Assembly (NCBI GenBank): GCA_963978545.1
Contig: OZ021727.1
Coordinates: 55,936,487-56,000,486 of the forward strand
Direction: 5' to 3'
DNA length: 64,000 nt
DNA from: Linyphia triangularis
Taxonomy: Eukaryota > Arthropoda > Arachnida > Araneae > Linyphiidae
The notes under the pieces were generated by a model that saw nothing but the letters and a program-made list of their open reading frames with translations, was not told the DNA's origin and did not search any database. The translations under genes were made by a program, and so were the position numbers. Below, one piece after another: positions 23,795 to 35,732 of this stretch (the first letter of the stretch is position 1; each line of letters opens with the position of its first letter).

Positions 23795-25003
23795 GTTTGC
23801 GATCTTCGAGGTTTGGGGGGTCTGGTCAGCTTCCTCACCTCCTGTGGTGTTGATTTATAGGGGGCAGTTCATTCCTGTCAACTCCGAGAAGCAGAGTCTT
23901 GTGGCGAATTTTTTCTTCTTTCTTTTGCATGGGACATTTAGTAGAAACTCCTTCAGCGCGGGAACTTTTACTAGAGAATTGCCAAGTTTTACAAAATAAT
24001 TTGCGTTTTGGTTCGCAAAACTTTAAATATATATGAAATAAACCATGCTATTGATATTGTTAAATAAAATTATAATATTTAGCTAAACTTCTTGAAGAAA
24101 TTAATTATTTCGTCAAGACAGATCCCCCTATAAATTGTTTTAGTCGCATACAGCTGCGAACTCAAATATTTGTGAATTTTTTACTCATTTTCAAATGACG
24201 TTATTCTTTTTTTTTTCGCGAGACATAATTATATAACCCATGAAAACAAAGTTTTAAATATTAATCCTTTATATACATCGCCAATTTTTATATTCATTAA
24301 CACAGCGCCGATTCTGTTAACAGCGTGTGCTTGGTGCTTGTATCTAATTTTAAATATCAAACACATTTATATCAGCAAAATGTGTTGCAAACTACGTTTC
24401 AAAATGTATTTATTAGAAATGAACGTGCATTTATGCATTCACATCCAAACATCTTTTTCTTTTTTATTTTGATTAAAACAATTTTATTATTTATTTATTT
24501 AAAAAAAATTTGGCAATATCAAAGAGTTTCAACAATGATCGGCTTACTGCTATTTTAGCGCGATTGGATGAAGGCAAGTTAGTTTATTAGTATTCCGTAT
24601 AAGCAACTTTTTAGTGACAATAACAGCCCCAAAATGTGAAAGAATGTATTGCCATCGACATCGAATCTATCTACCAACTTTCAGCCCACTTGGATGACGG
24701 CAAGGTGGGTTAATTAAGCATCCGCAGACTTGCACTCTATCGACACTCACACAAAATCGAAGTTAATTTAAAGAATTCAAAATACATCCTTTATTGAAAC
24801 TTTAATGCCTCTAATACGTACGTTATTGAAATATTCGATTTTTCTTAGATGCTATTTTATAATTTTAGATGAAATGAAAGTACTCCCCTCGCTCGATAAA
24901 AATTTAACACTCCCTGTTTCACCACGATTAATAATTTGGTATTGAAGATCAGAACAAATAAAGGATTCTACTTACGTAGGATTGCTTAGCCATATGAAGT
25001 CCG

Positions 25004-25992
25004 TGGCGTATACAGGGAGGAGGCTGATAGGGCTACAGCTCCCTGAAAATTGAGAAAAATTATATTTTCAAGTGTAATGTAACAATTTTTGTAAATAGTT
25101 AATACTTAATATCCTCATTTAACTAACTTTTCGAGTCAATCATTTTTTCAAAATAATTATAACAACGAGAAATGAACACAAAAATACAAGCAAATCTATT
25201 TCATTTCAAACTCTTCCGATTTTACATTTCTTTCTCATTTCTATATGCTGGGGTCATGACGTCCTTCAGATGGTCAGAGCAGAGAAAACTTACTGGTTCC
25301 CTGAAAGAGCATGCGTAGACACAAAGACTTCTCCTTCCTGATACCAATAATACAAATCTGCCATAGAAAATCTGGTAAAATTTTATGAAAGAGGTTTTCT
25401 TGGTTTTCAGAACATCATCGAAGCAGATTAGGAAATATGGAAAACAAAATACAGGGTTACTAGAAAAGAATCATTCATTTTCAAAACCCGACTTATTCAA
25501 AAGTATTATACTTACAAATATGATTGGTACAAGAAAACAACCGCAAAATATTTAAGTTTTATGCTCCAGGTGGTGCTCAAGTTTACCCGATTTATTCAAA
25601 AGTATGATACTTTTGAATAAATCTTGTTTTGAAAATGAATGATTCTTTTGTAGTAACCCTGTAGAAAGGTTTTCTTGATGCTTTCGCAGAATGTTCTGTA
25701 GACATATTTCCGAATATACGTCACTTATTAAAAAAAAAAATGTATTTTACCAGTTTCAATTGAAACTTCTGAGCATTCAACTTTGTGATCATTAACATCA
25801 TATTAAGAAATTCTATGAGCAAAACAAGGTTGAACAGACTGGCACTTTTTGTCAATTCACAACAACATAAAAATTTGGTTTCGGTAGCCAATGAAGTTGC
25901 CTTGTTTAGGGGATTTAGAATACACCAATAAAAAGTGTTTACATTATATCATAACAATATTTAACATTTAATAAATTTCACTGTATACGCCA
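25004..25992. mobile_element. Possible hAT-like element, ends only
   Basis: TGGCGTATACAG at 25004-25015 recurs inverted at 25981-25992. The ends resemble hAT termini of the CAGTGGCGTA type, but the outermost bases have decayed and no 8-bp duplication is visible. The interior contains a Tc1/mariner-type MITE and no transposase. Confidence 0.4.
25452..25661. mobile_element. Tc1/mariner-type MITE (210 bp)
   Basis: The ends CAGGGTTACT / AGTAACCCTG are flanked by TA on both sides, and the inverted repeats extend about 48 bp with few mismatches, through AAGAATCATTCATTTTCAAA and TTATTCAAAAGTAT. It is nested in the 25004-25992 segment. No coding capacity. Confidence 0.85.
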
Positions 25993-26026
25993 GCGTTGAT
26001 TTTTTAACATGTTACTTCTTGCGTTG

Positions 26027-28047
26027 TTTGTATTATGTGTTTACATTGATTTTATTTATAACATTCATGCTTACGTTTTTTTAATAAAACATGCTTAAGT
26101 TGTGTTTTAGAAACGGCACTAATGTTTATTAAATGTTCTTTTCGTTATAATGTAGAATTGTAAGATTATTTGTTTTTCAATACCTTAACAGAATAGTTGT
26201 GAAACACTGCAGTTTTAAATTTCCTTTCATTATGTTAAAAAGTGAGTAATTTTAATTTATAACTAGTTTTATTATTTTTCAATATTAGCTGCCCAACCCT
26301 CTTTCCTATTATGATCAAATGTTCAGTTTTTTAAGGCGTTACATGAATATGGCAAGAGCAGACAAGTTTTTTTCTTTCAGAAAACCAAAGAAAAAAACTA
26401 AATAGTGAGTAACTATAATACTACTAAAAAAGTGTAGTAGAAGTACTGATCCTCCAATTCTAAAATGTGACTGTAAAAAATTAATAATCAAATGAAATAA
26501 TAAAATAAAATTTTAAAGATTGAGACTGCTCTACAAGAAAATAGCCTATAAACACACTAAAAAAAATGGTGACTAAATAAAAATAAACATTAGAAAAATT
26601 ATAATTTCACTCCATAATACTAAAAAAACATGAAAAAGTAATAAAATAAACAACAGAAAATAATGAAGTAGTTCTTGAAGAGCTGGTCAACAAGGTTACC
26701 AGGAAAGCGACTAGCAGAAGAATTCATTGTTTTTAACACTACGCACATTTGATTAAAAATTACAGAAGCAAAAAAAAAGCTTACCTCAAACTTCAGGAGA
26801 TAGCTTTGAGTTGTGTTTCAGCATTTTGCAGTCAGATCTTTTGAGTTGTGGAACGCAAATTTTCTGAGAAATATTGGAAAATGTATTTTAAACAGAGTTT
26901 GAAAGGAATATTAGAACAGATGTAGCATAGGACATTTGGCGATTAGAAAATTCGCCAAAATTAAAAACACAGTAACTATAATAAAATTTAAATAAAAACA
27001 AAGAAGGGCTTGTCAAGAAGAACCCGCGATATCTTTTGTATTATGTGTTTACATTGATTTTATTTATAACATTCATGCTTACGTTTTTTTAATAACACAT
27101 GCTTAAGTTGTGTTTTAGAAAAGGTACTAATGTTTATTAAATGTTCTTTTCGTTATAATGTAGAATTGTAAAATTATATGTTTTTCAATACCTTAACAGA
27201 ATAGTTGTGAAACACTGGAGTTTTAAATTTAATTTCATTTTGTTAAAAAGTGAGTACTTTTAATTTATAACTAGTTTTATTACTTTTTAATATTAGCTGC
27301 CCAACCCTCTTTCCTATTATGATCAAATGTTCAGTTTTTAAGGCGTTACATGAATATGGCAAGAGCAGACAAAAGTCTATTTTTTCTTTCAGAAAACCAA
27401 AGAAAAAAACTAAACATTGAGTAACTATAATACTACTAAAAAAGTGTAGCAGAAGTACTGATCCTCCAATTCAAAAATGTGACTGCAAAAAATTAATAAT
27501 CGAATGAAATAATAAAATAAAATTTTAAACTTTGAGACTGCTCTACAAGAAAATAGCGAATAAACACTAGGAAAAATGGTGACTAAATAAAAATAAACAT
27601 TAGAAAAATTATAATTTCACTCCATAATACTAAAAAAACTTGAAAAAGCAATAAAATAAGCAACAGAAAATAATGAAGTAGTTCTTGAAGAGCTGGTCAA
27701 CAAGGTTACCAGAAAAGCGACTAGCAGAAGAATTCATTGTTTTTAACACAACGCACATTTGATTAAAAATTACAAAAGTAAAAAAAAAAAAGCTTACCTC
27801 AAACTTCAGGAGATAGCTTTGAGTTGTGTTTCAGCATTTTGCAGTCAGATCTTTTGAGTTGTGGAATGCAAATTTTCTGAGAAATATTGGAAAATGTATT
27901 TTAAACAGAGTTTGAAAGGAACATGGAACAGATGTAGCATAGGACATTTGGCGATTAGAAAATTCGCCAAAATTAAAAACACAGTAACTAAAATAAAATT
28001 TAAATAAAAACAAAGAAGGGCTTGTCAAGAAGAACCCGCGATATCTT
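26027..28047. repeat. Direct tandem duplication, two ~1.0-kb units
   Basis: Unit 1 (26027-27034) and unit 2 (27035-28047) are collinear from TTTGTATTATGTGTTTACAT to GAACCCGCGATATCTT, offset about 1008 bp, and differ by scattered substitutions and small indels (for example the poly-A at 26770 against 27782). No transposase, ORF or end repeat is evident, so this looks like a recent segmental tandem duplication. Small minus-strand frames inside are not supported as genes. Confidence 0.9.
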
Positions 28048-28104
28048 GTTTTACTAAAAAATTTTAAAATTTATTGGATCCATACAACAAAACAAAAAGA
28101 CAAA

Positions 28105-28345
28105 AGGTACCGAATTTTTTTTTTTTAACTTCATATGGAGAAAAGCACCTCCTCTATTTCTAACCCCCGCCCCGCAAACCAAGAAGCAGTTGGGCTCGGT
28201 GTACCTGTCAATACCAACAGCGTTATAGCCTTGGGAAATTGGTTAATTGGCCACACATGCTGCATGTCTGCTCTTTGACAAAAGACCAGACATGCCTTGG
28301 GGATGCACCGGAGTGTCCTTAAAGTGGGCATGCAATATACGATTG
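28105..28345 (-). repeat. Poly-A-ended retroposon-like fragment
   Basis: On the minus strand a ~210-bp sequence of normal GC content ends in about 12 A residues (poly-T at 28118-28129 on +), bordered by AT-rich DNA. The 66-codon minus frame through it has no motif I recognise. It could be a LINE 3' end or a processed fragment. Confidence 0.3.
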
Positions 28346-28602
28346 ATAAGAATGTATGAGTTCAGAGTAACATTTAATTTTAGTATGTGTGTCAAGATTT
28401 AGAATTTATACATTTAAAATTGAATTTTTTTAAAACTAATTTCAAAAGCTATCTATCGATACCAATAAAAGTAATTTGTTTAAAGATTTATTTATTTAAA
28501 GTTTAAATAATTATTTTTCAAAATACCAAGTTTACATTCTCAAAAGCATTTGTTATTTGGGTAAATGGTATTTATATTATTCATTGATTTAAAAAGGAAA
28601 TG

Positions 28603-28784
28603 GCCGACCAAACGGTATAGTGTTTAGAGTGCAAGCTTATAGACCGCGAGGCTGCTTGTTTGAGTCCCGTGTTAGGCATGGGTGTTGGTAAATGTATGTT
28701 GGCTTGTCTAATGACGAATGTTTCGGCGCATTATAGCCCTCGTGTTGCTGAAGGCGCCAGATAATCTGAAAACAACCAAGCAAT
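28603..28784 (+). mobile_element. tRNA-derived SINE, family A copy 2
   Basis: It has the same head and body as the 39886 copy but a damaged B box (GTTTGAGTCCC) and other point changes, so it is older. AAGGAAATG at 28594-28602 and 28785-28793 is the target duplication. Confidence 0.85.
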
Positions 28785-28793
28785 AAGGAAATG

Positions 28794-30044
28794 ATAAATT
28801 CATTACTTATGTAAGAACGTATCACCAGAAATTAATGCATATCTAAAATGATTATTAATTCATTGTGTTTGTAATTTATGTAGAAATTTTTTAATATTTG
28901 AGAACTACCTGGTTCAATTTGCAGGCAACGTTTTGTAAAATGTTAGGCCCTTATGATATTATTTTACCCTTTTGATTATTTTACCCTTAAGTAATACTAT
29001 TGGAGGGGGGGGAGAAAGAAAAAAAAATCTTTTTTTTTTAATACTGCTTTTTTTAAAAATGTCCGTAAAATTGTTAAAATGGTAAATACGTAATTGTTTT
29101 GAAATCCAATACATTGATTTGTTTGAAAATTTTGCCTTGAGATAAAAATTATCTAATAATCATTAGTTATTTAATAAGTTTTTCTAAAATATCAGAAAAT
29201 TCTGTAAAATTGTAGTACTCGATTAATCGACAGCAAACTTTTATAATTGAAATTTTATTTTAAAATTTAAAACTTAAAAAAAAAAAAAAATCTTTATATT
29301 GTTTTTGTCCTATCCTTTCTAGTTTGTCTAGAAAATACGATATTTTAGTATGCTGATTTATAAGTTTATATGTATTTCTTGGCCTATTATGTTGAATATG
29401 CAATAACCTCGAATACCATGAAATGAATTTAATTGAGACCTTAAACTGTTTAAATAAAGGTCACATAATCTAAAATGCTGTTTTCGAAAGTTTCCAAAAT
29501 GTCTGTTCGTTGCTTTTCTTTCTTACAAAAACTACCAGTTGGAAATATTTTCTAACGTATGGGAGTTTGCCTCTTCATTTTTCTACCTAAATAAGCCAAT
29601 AAAATAGCTTTCGAAAAATGTAACCTCTTACTAGGAATAAATAAATGGAAGCCGATATGCATTTCACAAGATGTTTTAACAAACTATTTTCTTAAAAATC
29701 AGTACACATAAGGACATTTTAACTTTTATTGAAACGAAAAAATTAAAACAATAATTTATTTTAATTCTTGTATTTTAATGTTTAGAAATAAATATTATTG
29801 AGATAATTTTTGTTTAGAGGCTGTATTACAGTATTTTATAAAGCCAAAACATATCATGAGAGCACCCAATTAACGCTGGTGTACTATTTCTATTACCAAA
29901 ACCTTTTTTACATTTACCAGGGTTCGGCAGACGTTTCTGTGCAAAGAGCCAAACATTCAATAATCATCAGAATCGCAGTATATTTAAAGAGCGGAAATAC
30001 GAGTTTTTAACAACGAACATTTTTATAGTATAAAAATCATGGCA
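28794..30044. other. Gene-free AT-rich stretch
   Basis: Nothing beyond AT-rich sequence and short homopolymers is seen. The frame at 29810-30010 is not supported. Confidence 0.6.
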
Positions 30045-30052
30045 GATGAGAC

Positions 30053-31276
30053 CAGGCCTGTAGCCAGAGTGGGGCAAGACCTGGAAAAATCTTCGCCTGT
30101 CCTGGAAAATTTTATCCCAATCATTTGTAAACCTTTATATCTATGATTGAATAGAAACGAACATTTTGCTGCTGTTGATACCTTCGGTTGTAACACAGCA
30201 ACTTGCGAATCTACCTTTTCCACTTTGACGGCCATAAATTGTCCCTAAAGAATGTCAATGGGCCACGAAAGGATGGCAAATCTAGTGTTTTGGGCATTTG
30301 AAGTAGAGATAAGAGTTTTGAAATTGTTTAAATAGTGTGTAAAGATAGGAAATTACTATTATACTAACATTTATCATTTTATTTTAGATTTTTTTGTTAC
30401 GCTATGTATTTTAAAAAGTTTCAAAATGTTTAATATAAGACCAAGAATAGAAAAATGAATTTCTATTATTTTATATTATAATTAATAAAATATGCAAATA
30501 AATAGAAAAAGGGTTTTTATACTATAATAGTATCTGATAAATTTTTCAGAGTATTGAAAATGATAGGAGAAAATAAAGGAAAATGCAATTCTATTAGTAA
30601 TGTGTATATATATATATATTAAAGATATAGTTTTTATATAAAAATGTAAATAACTTTTTATTGCTGAAAGAATTTCTTAAATGAAAAGTTTGTTAAAGAG
30701 TTATGTAGCTGTTCCACAAGACCAATGATAGAAAAATGTAATTTGTTTAACAATATATATTTTTAAATAGAAATGTAAGAACAGAACTTCGAAAAAACTT
30801 TTTATGTTAAAAAAACTTTTTATGTAAAAGTAACTTTTACTAATATTTATATTTGTAATTATTTTTAAAGTAGATATTCCTAAGTTGAAATGTGTGAAAA
30901 ATTAAGAGATGGACAAGCATAGAATATTTTAAAGGAATAGAATTGTATTAAATATACTTTAAAAAATTTTTAATTGAAAGTTTTGTTTTTATCAAAAAAA
31001 TTTCTGGTGTAGAATCTTTAAAAGAATTAATAAAAATAAAATTACATCAAAAATACATTAACAATGTTTCTTTTTTTAAATATTTTTTTGTATATGTACT
31101 TCACAAAGTGCTCTGATAAATACTCTTTTACGAATTGTAAAAATTGTATAAATTTGTAATAATTGTAAAAATTTCAATTGTAAAAATTAATTGAAAACCA
31201 ATTAAATAATTTATATTTCTGCCCCTCCTGGGAAAATTTTTGCCCGTCCTACAAACTTTGGCTGGCTACGGGCCTG
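30053..31276 (+). mobile_element. hAT transposon remnant (1.2 kb)
   Basis: The terminal inverted repeats CAGGCCTGTAGCCAG and CAGGCCCGTAGCCAG differ at one base of 15. The flanks GATGAGAC (30045-30052) and AATGAGAC (31277-31284) agree at 7 of 8 positions. Near the left end is a recognisable but broken transposase C-terminus; the rest is AT-rich decay. Confidence 0.85.
30143..30320 (+). pseudogene. Decayed hAT transposase C-terminal fragment
   Basis: In + frame the segment reads around CNTATCESTFSTLTAIN, a stop, then MSMGHERMANLVF. The C/A-E-(R/S)-xFS-xL pattern followed by a helix with the GxERL-like motif is the conserved hAT C-terminal dimerisation region. The internal TAA and the absence of the RNase H-like catalytic part make it non-functional. 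Confidence 0.6.
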
Positions 31277-31284
31277 AATGAGAC

Positions 31285-32655
31285 AAGTCAGCTGTCCAAA
31301 TTTGGTGTTAATTAACGCATACGATTTAGTTCATTCTTTTTTAAATTCTCGATTTTTCACATCAATTTTTTTCTTCGTTTTGGATGAAATCGAACTCGGG
31401 TTTTTCCAATCAAGTGTATAAAAAGCAAAGGTCGTTTTAGCAACACGCGCATGTGTAAAATTGTACAGCAAAATTTGCCGTCTACCTCAGTCGGAGACAA
31501 GAGAACAACGAACGTCAACAAAAGCTCGATGCAATTGGAATTGTGACGCATCATGGGCGCACTCATATAGCGCATTCTGATTGCTCTGTATTTTGACTGG
31601 GAAGGTACCAGGGGGGCCGCTAACTTTAAGTTGGTATTTGAGAACAGTGCTATCAGTTCATCTTACTCCTCTAATTTATCTTTGTTTTTTCTCGTTTTCT
31701 CTATATTTCTGGTTTGAGAATACGCAGCAAGTTTAGTATTTGTTTACCCAAACAATGAAAAAATGTATAATCATTTATTGCTTCATCTTATTCTTAGGTT
31801 AAATGTCCTGAATGCATGTGGTTATAATAACTGTGGAGATATTATCTTTTTAGTATCGACGCTAATATGTGTATATGGGCGAGGGAGGGTAATTGGGCCC
31901 GAGTTACATTTGCATAGGGGCCGAAAATCCTGTCGGCTGCCCTGTCTGTATTTAAGGGAATGTTGGTGAAACACGGCTAAATTTCATTTCATTATGTTAA
32001 ACTTACAGCACATAAGGAACATTTCTGTACCTCAGAAGTAAACTATCATAAAATGCGGGATCCCATAAATGCAATTTAGTGTTTAACATTGCACTCCTGG
32101 TAGTTTATCTTAAGTACAGATTTATAAATTGTAGTATCGTAAAAACGTGTTACGAGGTAAAAATTACGCTCAGAGTGAATTATGGAATTAAGCTATTGTT
32201 TATAACAAAGCATGTACTATTTAAAAAATTCTACCCCAACGCATTTCAATAACTTTTCGCCACAAAAATAGCTGATTTTTTTTCGGCCCATAAAACTTTT
32301 CGAAGAAACAAAAAAGTTACTTGTCTATGAAAAAATTGTTAATGTTTTCTAGGCTGCGTTACTATGTGTCAACAACTAATTAAGCCTATTTCTTTAAGAA
32401 TTTGATAAAACGTTCCAACGCTTCCGTTTTAATAATATTATTGCAGATTGATAAAAAATTAATTAATTATAATTATAAAACAACGTACGTACCGGTTTTT
32501 ACAGCGGGAATTAAAGATGAAAGTATTTCATCTTCCGTGTCCGTCAAGCTCTTGGTCAAGCTCTTTAACCAACATTAGAATGCCAAACTCAAAACCGGTT
32601 GCAAGATACGTCTAGTCACACACGTTTTACGGGGGAGATCTTATCTGATCTGCGG
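31285..32655. other. Gene-free stretch
   Basis: Scattered GC-richer patches (31420-31640 and 31880-31960) sit in AT-rich DNA. No supported coding exon or bounded element is seen. Confidence 0.5.
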
Positions 32656-32661
32656 CAAGGG

Positions 32662-33062
32662 GAGGGGAAAGACTGCAGCCTTTGGAATTCGACCCTTTAC
32701 CTACCCTTTCGAAAAGGGGGGGGGGGGTTGCTGATGCCCTGGAATTCGACCCTTTACATATCCTTTTCGAAAGGTGTTACTTTCTAAGCTTTTCACGGCT
32801 GCCCTTTTCAAACCCTTTTATTAGAGGGGAAAGACTGCAGCCTTTGGAATTCGACCCTTTACCTACCCTTTCGAAAAGGGGGGGTTGCTGATGCCCTGGA
32901 ATTCGACCCTTTACATATCCTTTTCGAAAGGTGTTACTTTCCAAGCTTTTCACGGCTGCCCTTTTCAAACTCTTTTATTAGAGGGTTACTCGGCAAGCTT
33001 AGAACTGCAAGTCTAATGACAAGCATATGACAAGGTTTTCGTAAGCTTGCATGCTATCTGGG
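32662..33062. repeat. 157-162-bp tandem array with a CCCAGATAGCAT edge
   Basis: Two full units begin GAGGGGAAAGACTGCAGCC near 32662 and 32824, with a partial third at 32981. Each unit contains two related half-units sharing GGAATTCGACCCTTTAC and a CCTTTTCGAAAGG-like palindrome. They differ mainly in G-run length. The segment ends with CAAGGTTTTCG and then ATGCTATCTGGG (33051-33062), the inverse of CCCAGATAGCAT found at 21784 beside the 51-bp array. Open frames across it are repeat-driven. Confidence 0.8.
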
Positions 33063-33625
33063 AATGTATTCAATCAAGTTTTGGAGGAGGAAAATTGGCA
33101 ATGCATATAGAGGATTTGTATTAAAAACTTTGTTTTTATGGTTCATATTATTACAAAACTAGCTGAATACCCTTAATTTTATACTACGAATTTTTATCAT
33201 GTGCAATTTTATAGCTAGCTGCGTTGCCCCATCGTTGCGGAAATCCTTCGTTGGTGTATAGGTCCCAACTTTTAGCGTTTTACTCACATTATGAAGGTTC
33301 CTTCTTACTCAAGACATATTTGCTTGTTTTAGTGCAAGTTTAGAACCAGCACTAGTCAACATTATAAATTCTAGAGCCATCTCCTAAAATTGGTAGGTAA
33401 TATATACAACTTAAAATGAAAAAAAAAAATTCAAAACTTTTGTTGCAGTAATATCATTTTATAAAAACGTGTTTGATAAAAACATATTTTAGTGAAGTGG
33501 GCAACCATGAGAAAAATATTAAACCCTTGATGTCAAATTATCGACAGAAATATTTTTTTAAATCATATTCCGCCTTCAATTTGCCAAAAAATGCTATTTT
33601 AAATACAAATACAAAAATGGCGATC
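33063..33625. other. Gene-free stretch with repeat-like patches
   Basis: AAAACTAGCTGAATACCC near 33160 and CTAGCTGCGTTGCCCC near 33215 resemble common arthropod repeat ends, but I could not define an element. Confidence 0.4.
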
Positions 33626-33633
33626 CAACCAGG

Positions 33634-33807
33634 CAAGCCGAAAGCCAGAATTATTGTTCGGGGGGGGGGGGGTTATAGTCGAAAATTTAATTAAATACAT
33701 GCAACAAGTTACACAAAATAAAGAAGGAGAAGTGATAAAACATGATTTCACACAATTGGGGAGGGGGAGTCACGGCCCCCCCCCCCCATCCCCTTTGAAC
33801 GGCCCTG
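33634..33807. mobile_element. Probable hAT MITE (174 bp) with G/C-run arms
   Basis: The right end reads inward as CAGGGCCGTTCAAAGGGG and the left end as CAAGCCGAAAGCCAG, with G-runs (12 G near 33660) and C-runs (13 C near 33776) inside each arm. Flanks CAACCAGG (33626-33633) and CAACCAGA (33808-33815) match at 7 of 8 bases. The left terminal repeat is degraded. Confidence 0.5.
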
Positions 33808-33815
33808 CAACCAGA

Positions 33816-34302
33816 GAGTGCTAAAATAAATTTGACCGATACGCAAGCTGCCCAATCGTGGCGGTACCCCAATTATAGCTGGGACTTTTTAATTATAAAA
33901 GGCAAATTCACACCATATTATACATAATTTACCACAAAAAAAAAGCTATATATAAATACTTTTAATTTGATATTGCTTCTAGAACTTTCTAGAAAGAATC
34001 TAGGAAGTTCTGCCTAATTTAGTTTATTTAGTGTACTATATTTGGTTATTTATGTTTGCGTACTGTTGGATTCCATAAAATTTGTCAGCTTGCATTATTA
34101 TTGCATTTTTCAAGTATGATTGTCTAACTTTGTGTCAACTTTGTATTCTGAATTATTGTAATATTATGTGTGATCATGTAACTATTGTATTTGTATGCAT
34201 GATCCTGTAACTATTGTATATTGTAGGTAAATGATCCTGTAACTTTTTGAACTATAAACTATTTGTGATGTAATTATGTTAAACTACTAACAATGTTGCT
34301 GT

Positions 34303-34344
<42 letters not shown>

Positions 34345-35399
34345 CTCGCGACCAACCCTGTTGGGCCTTGAGGCTGTTGTCGGTCGTAAAATTTTTAATT
34401 ATATAATACGTATTCATTTTTTCACAAACATATATATCACAAAATACATGCATGAAGATTTATGAACTATTTTTAATTAGCTAAAAAAAAAAATGGCGGT
34501 ACAACGTGTCAGCTATCAAAACAGTACATGTACGTCGCGCCCGACCATGCCTACTCACCTGCGACCAATAGGGCCTAAATTAGCTTTTCTGGGCAATCTC
34601 TCAGTACAGACCCATCAGCTGTTTTTTTTTTGTTTTTTTTCAACTGTTGGCTTGGGTACAATTTACGATGTTGGTCCTGCAGCTTGCTCTACTTATCAAT
34701 CACTCTATTGTAAAAATAATATTTCCTATTCTCCAAGTTAAAATGTAGTTTAAATAGCTTATATGCATAACCTGATCTTGTCCGGTTCCCTATATTGAAC
34801 TTCAAACCCTTGAAATCACTCTGTTTGATAAATTGAAACAACAGAATCAAATCCCCTCTAGACCTTCTTTCTTCCATTGTATACATATATTAGCTTCCTC
34901 ATCCAATAAATCAATATCCTTCCTGAGATAAAGTGACCAAAATTGTACTGTATGCTCTAGATGTCACCTAATCAGTCCTCTATAAAAGCGCTAAAATAAT
35001 ATCACTACATTTAGTTTTAATGCCCTCTCAATGCCTGCACTTGTACAGAAACCAGTTTGGTCGTCTCACTTTTATCAATAATGTTCAGAAAATGTCTCAA
35101 ATTTGAGATGAATCTATTAAATATTTAAAAAAATATACCATGTGAATCTTATATAAACAATTTTAAATCGGCTTTTTTCAGGTTTCTAGAAAGTCCTCAA
35201 TAAGGAGCATTTTCTACATTGACTTTGACTCATGTCGCACCAAATTTATTGAACAAAGGCAATCATGAAAGATTTGCAAACTTTCGACATATTTTTCAGT
35301 CTCAGTCATATGATCAGTTAATTTAAATTAGTTTTTAGTTTTCAAGTGTTTTGTTACATTTTATCCATTTCGTTACAAAATTGTCTTAAATATAGACCT
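33816..35399. other. Gene-free stretch with TA microsatellite
   Basis: A TA run occupies about 34308-34341. Three copies of a GATC(A/C)TGTAACT phrase lie at about 34170-34245. The patch at 34490-34690 is less AT-rich but shows no recognisable exon. Confidence 0.5.
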
Positions 35400-35579
35400 T
35401 CTAAAAGATGACGTCATGCAAGCAAAAATTCTAAAAATGTGTGACGTAATGAAGACTTTGAAGGTTTTCGGTTTGCTGAAAATTCGAATTTATTTTCGAG
35501 AACGTTAAGTAATTAGTTGAAAATTTTAGTAAATGAAAAACCCATCTCCAAACAACCCCATGCATAAAGTTTAAGGAAT
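35400..35579 (+). promoter_or_regulatory. Candidate promoter with two CRE-type sites
   Basis: A perfect palindromic CRE TGACGTCA at 35409-35416 and a variant TGACGTAA at 35442-35449 lie 130-170 bp upstream of a candidate first exon. CREB/ATF sites at this distance are common in animal promoters. No TATA box is obvious. The transcription start and the link to the OATP gene 10 kb downstream are inferred. Confidence 0.35.
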
Positions 35580-35732
35580 GATCGGTGGCGCTGACAGCAG
35601 GATGTATGATGCCAGAAGGTCAATACTCAGATTGTTTTGTTGTTGCTGTGAGCGAGCTGCCACAATGCCCACCACAGTACAAAAATAAACAAACAGAAAT
35701 TTCAAGTGGACAAATGTTGAACGTGCTTGAAA
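35580..35732 (+). other. Candidate noncoding 5' exon of the OATP gene
   Basis: This compositionally balanced block ends in a strong splice donor (GAAA|GTAAGTAG, donor GT at 35733). Its only notable ATG (ATGCCCACCACA near 35668) stops after seven codons, so it would be untranslated. It is the best upstream exon candidate on the + strand before the coding exon at 46192. Transcript evidence is lacking and it could belong to another transcript. Confidence 0.35.

Larger units (their letters stand above)
21455..24745. repeat. 3.3-kb region bounded by diverged long inverted ends
   Basis: The left end (about 21455-21600) and the reverse complement of the right end (about 24625-24745) share an ordered series of motifs: ACAGCCCCAAAAT, ATTCTATCT against AATCTATCT, TTTCAGCC, TTGGATG, GGCAA.G.GGGTTAA and ATCGAC. 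They look like old terminal inverted repeats or two opposed copies of one repeat. A partial extra copy of the GATTGGATGAAGGCAAG portion is near 24563. The interior holds a 51-bp array, a ~140-bp array and a GC-rich hairpin. The class is unknown. Confidence 0.5.

Noticed and set aside
31609..31944. hAT-like element with ends CAGGGGGGCCG and CAGGGCAGCCG
   Set aside because: The ends match only in part and the adjoining 8-bp flanks (GAAGGTAC, TCTGTATT) differ.
32599..32968. Several ORFs on both strands
   Set aside because: They result from the ~160-bp tandem array and G-runs; no coding signal beyond openness.
33150..33230. Helitron 3' end on the minus strand (CTAGCTG...)
   Set aside because: No terminal hairpin and no matching TC end were found.
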